A stretch of 64,000 nt of DNA from Pegoplata infirma (Eukaryota > Arthropoda > Insecta > Diptera > Anthomyiidae). Every line of letters starts with the position of its first letter. Position 1 is the stretch's first letter. Location: the NCBI GenBank assembly GCA_963921195.1, contig OY992538.1:53248852-53312851 (forward strand), read 5' to 3'. Both the position numbers and the translations under genes were made by a program. Below the pieces are notes generated by a model. That model was not told the origin of the DNA, searched no databases, and was given only the letters and a program-made list of their open reading frames with translations. Of the stretch, positions 55,379 through 64,000 are shown one piece after another.

Positions 55379-57003
55379 CGAGTAGAAAAGTTAAATTCGA
55401 CTTTGCCGAATCTATGAATACCCTCCACAATGCATTTTTTTTTAAAGGGTAGTACATTTTTCAACGTGAAAAAATTAACAATTTTGATTAGAAATATTTT
55501 ATTTTGAGTAAAAACTATTTTTTTGTACATTTTTCAACGTGAAAAAATTAACAATTTTGATTAGAAATATTTTATTTTGAGTAAAAACTAGTGCCCCCCA
55601 TTTCCCGGTTCTCGGTATTCCCGGGAATACCGGTATTCCCGGTTCTGGAACCGGATTCCCGGTTCTAGATATATTCCCGGGAATACCGGTATTCCCGGTT
55701 CTGATCCTGGTACCGGTTCTCAAAAAACAAAAAAATACTATACCATAAAATATTTAAATTACACCATTTAATCAGTATTTCAGAAATATTTAGTTGTGTT
55801 TGAAAAATTATTTAAAAATCATGTAATAATTTTTTTCTTAAGTTCATAAAAAAATGGAAATGGTGTTTTTCACATGTTTTGTATGTTTTTTGGTAAAAGC
55901 GAAGAACAAATTTTAATTATACAAAATTTTACAAAATATGCATACCGCTAGTCCCGGGAATACCGTCAGAACCGGAACCGGGAATACCGGTATTCCCGGG
56001 AATACCGGGAATAATTCAAGAACCGGGAAACCGGTACCATTTCCCGGTAATACCGAGAACCGGGAATACCGGTATTCCCGGTACTACGGTACTGACCGCA
56101 GGCACTAGTAAAAACTATTTTTTTGTCATTTTTTTTTTTAAGAAGAAAATTACTACTTTTTTTTTGAGTGTAAATTTTTTTTTTTAGTGTAATGTTTTTT
56201 TTACTGTAAAAATATTTCTGAGTGAGTGCACGTACGTATGTACACAAAATATTGTCATTTTTATAAAAAAAACAATTTTTTTTTTTGTGTAAATTTTTTT
56301 TTGAGTGTAAATTTTTTTTTGAGTTTAAAATTTTTTTTAAGTTTAAATTTTTTTTGAGTGTAGTTTTTAATTTACCAATGCTTTTAAAACTTAAGAAGTT
56401 TAAAAAGCATTGCTTTAAAATTAAACAAGTTTGAAAAGCACTGTTTAGTTACCACCATTGCTTTTAAAACTTGTTAAAACACGTGGCATTTTAGATGAAA
56501 CTAATCTGAAATTCAGGGTTTTGCTTATAACTTTTGAACCACTGGACCGATTGAGCTGAAATTAAATACCAAGCAGCCCCGGGGAACGGCAAAGATACAT
56601 GCCAATCTTCAGTAGACTCATTATTGTCTTTCGAAAGTTATCGTGTTTTTTATCTCGTAAATTCGCGATACATCCTTGCCGAAATTTACTCTTTTGCTCA
56701 TAACTTTTAAACCACTGGACCGATTTGGCTGGATTGCAATACCAACCTGACCAGGTAAATGACAAACATATATGCCAAACTTCAGTAGCCTCTGTAAAGT
56801 CTTTCAAAAGTTAGCGTGTTTTCTACGGACAGACAGACAGACGGACGGACGGATGGACATCGCTAGATCGACTTAAAATCGATCGAGGATCATAATTATA
56901 TGTACTTTATGGGGTCCTAGACCAATATTTCGAGGTGTTACAAACGGAATGACAAACTTATATATACCCTCTATCACTAGAGTCCACTAGAGTGGAGGGT
57001 ATA
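55379..57003 (-). mobile_element. mini-me/DINE-like element, inverted relative of 51958-54163
   Basis: Begins (plus strand) AGTAGAAAAGTTAAATTCGA, contains ACACTCAAAAA-type words inverted (TTTTTTGAGTGT), and has GACAGACAGACAGACGGACG at about 56827. It ends ACTCTAGTGGA-like sequence and ATACCCTC inverted. The hAT MITE 55589-56107 is nested inside. Confidence 0.7.
55589..56107. mobile_element. hAT MITE with GC-rich palindromic ends
   Basis: Ends TAGTGCC / GGCACTA, flanked by GTAAAAAC on both sides (55581-55588, 56108-56115). 519 bp. About 120 bp at each end consists of reiterated GGGAATACCGGTATTCCC and GGTTCTGGAACC-type words around an AT-rich middle. Very GC-rich for this window. Confidence 0.9.
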
Positions 57004-57888
57004 AAAAAATTATGGTGTTCATTAACAAATTACACTGTACAACACGATTTTGTAGCTTGAATGGGACCAACAAAAAAATTTATACCATTCGTAGACCAAA
57101 ACCAAAATCCCAAAAATGTTCCACAAAATTTGTTGTTGTTTTTTTTCAAAGGCGTTTAGAATTAGTAAAAAAAAATATATTTAATCTAATTCTTAGGTAA
57201 ACAACGTTAAAGGATGTCTTTAGTGAAATTTGCCATTCACGAACTTGACCTGCCTATGAAAATGAGACATATTTGTGCCAAACGTCTAGCTGTTTTATTT
57301 TGGACTGCATCGTGTTATCTACTGACAGACGGACAGACAGACTGACATTCATAGAATGTCTTAGAATCGATCATGGATCAAAAATATATATGAGGCATTC
57401 TATGTCAAATCGGACACTTTGAAATTTTTTTTTTAGATTTTCCCAATTTGTTTACAGTTTTTAGTACCGTTCGAAAACTTCTTCGTGGTAAATTTTCAGA
57501 TTTTTTTGATGACCTGTTCAAAAGATATCGAATTTTTAAAAATTGGTAGTTTGTTCCTTTACTCAAACTTCTTTTACTCATAACTTCTTCAATAATGGCC
57601 CAAATTTCAATTTTTTTTTTCAAAATTTTTGTTTTTTTTACGTACCTTTTAAACAAAAATCCCAAAAAATTCTTAAAAGCGCTCTAGTATGCGATTTTTA
57701 AGTTTTTGAATTTAAATCAAATTTTTGAAAATGTTTGTACTCTTCGATTTTTTTGAATTTTTTTTGTGTAAAACTTCTATTGATTCTACAAATTTTTAGC
57801 CAATGAAGATAGTGGGATAAAGATTATTACTATTTTTTAAAATTTTTTTAAAAAAATTTATTGTAATTTTTTAATCTTAAAATCATTT
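57004..57888. other. AT-rich intergenic sequence with a mini-me fragment
   Basis: 57315-57350 has GACAGACGGACAGACAGACT, a (GTCY)n core fragment in reverse. The rest is A/T homopolymer-rich; no gene. Confidence 0.5.
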
Positions 57889-58982
57889 CTACTGCTCCAA
57901 TGGTGCGTCATAGAGGGGTCATTTATAAGACCGACCCCCATTAATTTTTACGTCTTAACATTTCTTTGGAACAAAATAATACCCTATCTCCAATTCCTCA
58001 GGGGGCTCCCACACAAAACGACATTTTTTAAAATTTGCTCCAACCGCTCTAACTGCTCTAATAGTGCCCTTAGAGCAACAAAGTGTGTAACCGACCCACA
58101 ATATTTTTTTAGTCCAAACATTTTCTCTGAACAAGCCTACCCTCTATCGTAATTGTTAAGGCGGTCCCCATACAATTTTTTTTATTTTTTGTAAATTTGT
58201 TTTATTTAATCAGCTTCTACCGGTCCAATGGTGCGTCCGAGAGGGGTCATTATTGAGACCGACCCCCATTTATTTTTACCCTCAAAAATTTTTGTAAAAC
58301 ATACCACAGCCCTATCTCCACTCGCTAAGTAGGCTTCCATTCAAAACTACATTTTTATAAAATTTGCTCCAACTATTATTTGTATGGGAGCCTACTTAGG
58401 GAGTGGAGATGGGGCGTAGGTATGTTTTACAAAAAATGTTGGAGGGTAAAAATAAATAGTGGTCGGTCTCACTAATGACCCCTCTCGGACGCACCATTGG
58501 ACCGGTAGAAGCTGATTAAATATAACAAATTTACAAAAAATAAAAAAAATTGTATGGGGACCGCCTTAACAATTAGAGATAGAGGGTAGGTTTGTTCAGA
58601 GAAAATGTTTGAACTAAAAAAATATTGTGGGTCGGTTATACACTTTGTTGCTCTAAGGGCACTATTAGAGCAGTTAGAGCGGTTGGAGCAAATTTTCAAA
58701 AATGTCGTTTTGTGTGGGAGCCCCCTGAGGAATTGGATAGAGGGTAGCTGTGTTCAGAGAAAATGTTTTGACTAAAAAAATATTGTGGGTCGGTCATACA
58801 TTTTGTTGCTCTAAGGGCAGTTAGAGCGGTTGGAGCAAATTTTAAAAGATGTCGTTTTGTGTGGGAGCCCCTTAGAAATTGGAGATAGGGTATTAGTTTG
58901 TTTCAAAGAAATGTTAAGACGTAAAAATTAATGGGGATCTGTCTTATAAATGACCCTCTAAGACGTACCATTGCACTATAGG
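57889..58982. repeat. ~1.1-kb foldback with modular ~0.5-kb arms
   Basis: The left arm (CCAATGGTGCGTC, GAGGGGTCATT, GACCGACCCCCATT, CCCTATCTCCA, GCTCCAACCGCTCTAACTGC) is repeated in reverse order and complement to the right of about 58370. Each arm is made of repeated ~180-bp modules, and the right arm holds an extra module (58715-58860). No coding frame. Related modules are at 16690-17030. Confidence 0.85.
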
Positions 58983-60483
58983 AAATTTTACCCTTTTTTT
59001 GGCCAAAATTATTTACAGCCAAACGGCTGGACCGATTTGACTGATTTTTTTTATTTGACTTTTGGAAGACTCTTTAGAGGGAGGGAGTGACTCTTAAAGG
59101 TTTTCATACACTCAAAAAAAAATTAGTAAAGTTACCTAAAAAATTACCTAATAATTAGTTCCAAACAGGGTTCCCGGGTTATAAGTTGCCGCATCAAAGA
59201 TTTTTTAGATCCTTGATAGATTATATGGTTTTCTACACTGTTTTTACAATATTTTTTTTTTTTTGAGTGTACACTAACTTTCGAAGATAACAGTAGAAAT
59301 TTATTTTAACAATGTTAAGAAGTGTCAAACAAATCTACTTTTTAATAAGGATTTTATTCAAAAATTTTATTTTTGAGTTCCAAGTCGTCAACTACATTTC
59401 AAAATGCCACTACGGGCAGCCGTAGATGATGCAAGAGCTAGGGGCTCAACTTCCCTATTTAGATCTTAAGAGATTTCTGCTGTAACACGTATTTTTGTTC
59501 TCGCAGATTTTGACAAAAAAGTTAATTGCGGTCGCCCAGGTTTCGATTTAGTGGAGCCAGGCTGCGTTTCAATTTTTTTTTAGCCAAGTATTGCCTTTAA
59601 ACCAAACAGCATGCTGTCTTTCAAAAATGTTCAAACTCCTACAACTTTTAATCCTTTTCATATTGTTTAAAGTTTTCGAAACATTCACTCTCAGCAATGT
59701 ATGAAAAGAAATGGTCAAAAATAGCGGCTCCTTATCCACCTCTGCTTTATTTCTCTCGCCATGTATTAAATAACTCTGAATTTGGCACTCAGAAGTCACC
59801 TGGAAAAATGGGTATAAAAAAAAAGTTTGCACATATCCGACCTTGAAATTTTTTAAATTCGGAAGGTAATTGATTGTCCTAGAGAACTTTTATGGTTTTA
59901 TAGCTAACATATGCTATAATTTTTTTTAAAGTCAAAATAGAATTCCAATTCATAATTCAATAAATTCATGTTAAGGTCACTTCAATTTTTCCAATAAAAT
60001 CGATCTAATAGATGAGTTCACCAACATTTCACTATTTATCATTAAAGTACTCACCTTTGACATTATTTTCCATTTTTTAGTTTTTAAAAACTATAAATTC
60101 TTAATCAAGCTCTTTGTCTCCCGCTCTTAATATTTTGGAACTTTTTAACAGAAGGTACGAAAACTGTTAGACGAGGAAAATACGATAATGTTAAATTAAC
60201 ATTGTTGGTTTGACAAATAATGCTAACTTTTTATATCGAAAAAGCGCTTAATAAATTTAAAAAAAATGTATCAATTTATAATTTTTATGTTAATATTATT
60301 TAGGAAATACCTTTAAAAGTGTTTACAACAAAATTGTCAGCAAAAAAAAGTCATTGGATTTCTCGATAATCCACAAAAAAACTTTTTTTTCAGCTAGATG
60401 AAAAAAAACGCTAGCTTTAGTCTGCAAAATCGCCAAATTGCAACACTTTTTTTTTGTTTATATCGAACTTAAGGGATTTTTTT
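58983..60483. other. Intergenic sequence, no confirmed gene
   Basis: Contains the MITE at 59109-59269. A minus-strand open frame of 87 residues at 59569-59832 is preceded by a fair acceptor (CCATTTTTCCAG), and an ATG with a GTGAGT donor lies at 60074, but the phases do not join, so no gene is called. Confidence 0.5.
59109..59269. mobile_element. 161-bp TA MITE, CACTCAAAAAA ends
   Basis: TA|CACTCAAAAAAAAATTAGT...TTTTTTTTTTGAGTG|TA. Same end class as 47930-48793. Confidence 0.8.
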
Positions 60484-63400
60484 ATATATATATATTTAAT
60501 CCTTTAATTCCCTGTGGAACATAGGGCCGCAACAAATGCTTTCCGTCGTATTTTATCATTAGACATCGATTTCATTTCACTCCAGGATACACCATGCTCA
60601 TGCAGCTCGTTCTCAATTTGTCGCCTCCAAGTATTTGCAGGCCTGCCAGGTCTCCTGGATCCTTGAGGGTTAAATTCAACTGACTGTCGGGTTATATCAT
60701 TCGCTGGCTTTCTCATTGTATGTCCTAACCAACTAAATTTACGCGAACGTATATTTATACTCAAGGGAACTTGATTAGTTAGGTTCCACAGATCTTGGTT
60801 TGATATAGTAGCTGGCCAAAATATTCTATGTATACGCCTGAGACATCGGTTTACAAAAGCTTGCAAGCTACTCATTTCGCGACATGATATATTCCACGTT
60901 TCACAGCCAAATAGCAGCACAGATTTCACGTTGCTGTTAAAAATCTTGACTTTGGTGTAATTTGAAATATTTTGCGATCTCCAGAATTTATTAAGTGAAC
61001 CATACGCTTGCCTTGCTTTACAAAGTCTATTCTGTATATCTTCCTTGCTACCCCCACTTTTTGAAATTATACTCCCAAGATAGCAAAAGCTTTCAACATC
61101 ATCAATGGGTTGGCCAGAAAGCTGGAAGATCGTGGTGCATGATGAATTTATGCGCATTGACTTTGTTTTGTGAATATTAATTTGTAAGCCAGCTTTAGCT
61201 GCACAAGTAGCAAAGGACTGGATCTTGGTTTGCATGCTAGAGAAGCGGTGAGATAAAAGACAGACATCATCTGCATAGTCGATATCGTCTAACCTGTCAT
61301 GGAGGCCCCATGAGATACCATGATGCGAGTCCATGGATTGGTTCATGACTACATCAAGTACTATATTAAACAATAGTGGTGACAGAACACAGCCTTGACG
61401 AACTCCTACGTTTACTCTGATGGGTTTGCTTGATGAGCCCTCGTGAAGTATAGAACAATACGCGTTGTTGTAGAGCTGCATTATAAGGTTAATTAACTTC
61501 TCGGGGACTCCCTTGCATCTTAGAGCTTCCCAGATTGCATTGTGTTGTAGCGTATCAAAGGCTCGTTTGAAGTCTACGAACACTAAATAAAGCGGTGAGC
61601 GCCATTCAACCGACTGTTCCACAATTACTCTCAAGCTGTTGATATGATCAATACATGACTTATTTGGCCTAAAGCCCGCTTGTTCTCGTCTTAGATGTGG
61701 TTCAATAATGGTTGAGATGCGATTGTGCAGGATGTGGGCTATGATTTTGTTGACCATGTTCAAAAGAGTTATACCCCTCCAGTTGGAGCAATCTTGTAAG
61801 TTCCCCTTTTTTGGAAGTTTGATTATGAGTCCTTCTCTAACATCATCAGGGATTTCTCCAGTTGACCAAAAATTGGATATTATCGGTTCTAGTAACTTCG
61901 TTGTGAGCGTGTTTTCAGAATCTCGGGAGGTATTCCGTCAGGGCCTGCAGATTTACCGGACTTCAGACGTTTTATTGCAGCTGTTATTTCATCGGATGAA
62001 GGTGTTGCGATGCTTACATCAGTTCTTATGTTATTTACATGATGCATTGGATCACAATCACATATTCTTGTAAGTTCCGTCGGATTGACAGATAACAGGT
62101 TAGTACACCCAGAAAAGTTTTACAGTAACTTTTTTACGGTTATTCAAAAAGTTTTTAGTTAAAGTTGTTTTAAACGTTTTATCGTTTGTTTTTCAAAGAA
62201 AATAAAATATCGAATGTTTTATACAGTTGTTAAAACAATAAACTACAAAAGTTACGGAAAAATATTTTTATCAGTTAAATTATTTGTGACTGATTATACC
62301 GTATAATTTTACAGAAGAACGGTTTTTGTAGTTTGTTATTCAAAAAATTTAATTTTTACTCCACAAAATGAAAAATTGTAAACAGTTAAAATAACTGAAA
62401 TATCGTTTGTTTTTACGGAATGTCTAGTCATTTATTAACGTTTAAAAATAACTGAAAAAGTCTGTTGTTTCAAATGAAATATAAGTAGTCCGTTTTTTAA
62501 AAGGAAAATCGATTGTTTTTAACGTTTTTTCAGTTGAATTTACTTACAAAATATTTTTAGTGTATAATACTTCTCCCACAACTCCATTTGTTGATCTTTA
62601 GCATAGATCAATTCGCCCTGATCATTCCTCAGCGGTTTAATGTTGTGGTGGTTATGACATGAAATCTCCTTCGTAATACGGTAAAGGTCTTTGGTTCGAC
62701 CCGTCTCACTGGCTTTTTGTGCGTCTATGGCTAAATTATCAGCCCACTTCCGCTTATCTTTCCTTGCACTGCGTTTAACTTTTCGGTTTTCCTCTTGATA
62801 TTTACGTTGTTCTTCTTGTTTGGCTTGTGGGGTTTTAGCATCATTTATTTTATTTTTAACTTGTTTTCTAGATTCAATAATTCTCCAAGTATTGTCAGAT
62901 ATCCAGGGCTTGTTGGATTTTCTAGCATATCCAATTTCGCTTTTAGCCGAGTCGATAAATGTGGATTTTACATCATTCCAGTAAGCATCTATGTTTTGTT
63001 GAGGGGAAATTGATAGAAGATCTGCCCTGTTCCTCAAAGAATTAGAGAACTGAACAGAGACCTCCTGATTGTTTAATTTGTTTACGTCGAATCTTCTTCT
63101 GCTCAGAGCTGGTTTACGTTTTGTAGCTTTTAACTTAAGTTGGACTTCAGCAATCATCAGGTGATGATCACTACCGACATCGGCACCTCTTTTGTTCCTA
63201 ACGTCCTGCAGTGACCCTCTCCACATCCTGCTTATCGCAAAATGGTCGATCTGGTTTTCGGTAATATGATCAGGGGACACCCAAGTAACCTTGTGAATAT
63301 TCTTGTGGGGGAATAACGTACCGCCCAAAACCAAGTTAAAGTTATCGCATAGTTCAACAAGCCTTTCTCCGTTGTCTGTCATGCGGCCAATACCATGCTT

Positions 63401-64000
63401 ACCCATCACGTTCTCTCTACTTGTGTTGTCACAGCCAACCTGCGCGTTAAAGTCGCCCATTAGCATTTTAATATCACCGTGACTAATACTGTTGATTACA
63501 TTTGTCAGCTTGCTATAAAACCTATCTTTCTCATCACTTTCAGCTCCTTCTGTTGGTGCATAGCATTGAATGCAGGTTAAGTTTCTTGCACGTGTTCTGA
63601 ACCTTGCTACGATTATCCTATCCGTGTGTGGTTGCCATTCGATAAGAGAGTTTTTTGCCTCTTTCGAGAAAAGAAAACCAACGCCACCTGCTCTAGGTTG
63701 GCCGGAAGGTTTGCCAGAATATACTAATGTTAAACCAGCAGATGTTATGTGTTCACCGCTGTCTGGCCAGCGTACCTCGCTCAGTCCCAGCATAAGCATA
63801 TTATAGTTGTTGAATTCTTTCTCGATTTGAGCGAGCTTAGTTGACTCTAGCATACTGCGAACGTTCCAAGATCCAAATCGTATCCTTTTTTTCATTCCAA
63901 TAGTCGTCAACGGGGGGTTCGAATTGTTATTGATATTATTTACATTTGTATTGGTTTCAGTAATCTTTTTAACTTCGAAGAGAATGGGTGATTGGCCTAT
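60484..64000 (-). mobile_element. RTE-like non-LTR retrotransposon, recently inactivated
   Basis: Read on the minus strand. An APE-type endonuclease (GSWNVRSM, LSEVRW, MGDFNAQVG, GSDHHLM) lies at 63900-62540 in a frame still open at the right edge. Reverse transcriptase follows at 62060-60504 with FVDFKRAFDTL, GVRQGCVLSPLLFN, IDYADDVCLL (YADD intact) and a C-terminal FGCETW / WLGHTMRKP / GRRPGRPANTWRR block typical of RTE-type elements. The protein is broken twice: by a TA MITE (62106-62562) and by a one-base frameshift near 61920. A (TA)n run follows the stop at about 60484-60500, fitting an RTE-style microsatellite tail. Clade assignment is by motif only. Confidence 0.82.
62106..62562. mobile_element. 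457-bp TA MITE splitting the RTE-like ORF
   Basis: TA|CACCCAGAAAA...TATTTTTAGTG|TA. Removing it with one TA rejoins the endonuclease and RT reading frames. The interior is rich in GTTTTTAACGTTT-like words. Confidence 0.85.

Noticed and set aside
59569..60074. Small minus-strand gene: ATG exon at 60074 with GTGAGT donor, then an 87-codon frame at 59569-59832
   Set aside because: The donor leaves phase 1 while the long frame needs phase 0; the phase-1 join hits a stop after a few codons, and the residues match nothing I recognise.

Overview
The window is nuclear DNA from a higher fly (Diptera: Schizophora; probably a calyptrate or similar large-genome fly, which is inference). It is AT-rich, has GT-AG introns, CAA/CAG-rich polyglutamine coding sequence, and dense dipteran-type transposable elements: jockey-, LOA- and RTE-like retrotransposons, mini-me/DINE-1-like elements with (GTCY)n tracts, and hAT and TA-targeting MITEs. 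Only two host genes are clearly supported.

Layout. (1) 1-18.2 kb, plus strand: 3' half of domino, the SWI/SNF-family remodeller orthologous to vertebrate p400/SRCAP. An exon open to the left edge either runs on into an acidic, Ser-rich C-terminus ending at 1744 (Domino-B-like), or splices at a donor at 44 across an 8-9.8 kb TE-filled intron to a 36-nt exon (9834-9869), the SANT and poly-Q exon (13339-16647) and a last exon (17653-18156), giving the Domino-A/p400-type C-terminus. (2) 19.0-37.6 kb: one ~18.6-kb tandem array with a 35-bp unit, more than 500 copies, interrupted once by a 234-bp TTAA-flanked MITE. (3) 37.8-51.4 kb, minus strand: a complete nine-exon BBS9 (PTHB1) gene, 961 codons, encoding a BBSome subunit; its large introns hold nested retrotransposons. 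(4) 51.4-64 kb: no confirmed host gene; inverted mini-me/DINE-like elements, a palindromic hAT MITE, a ~1.1-kb foldback and a recently inactivated RTE-like element reaching the right edge.

The array fills almost the whole gap between the convergent 3' ends of domino and BBS9. Its unit is unusual: it is built from two 17-bp quasi-palindromes joined by one A. Two derived variants have changed exactly the bases that improve each palindrome, in an apparent order, and rare units carry a palindrome in exact reverse complement. This looks like a satellite remodelled by its own hairpins, and it is the most interesting structure in the window.

All protein assignments come from recognising motifs and family sequence by eye; no database search was run. 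Exon limits come from splice consensus plus phase agreement, which is fully consistent for BBS9 (exon lengths sum to a multiple of three) and for domino-A.
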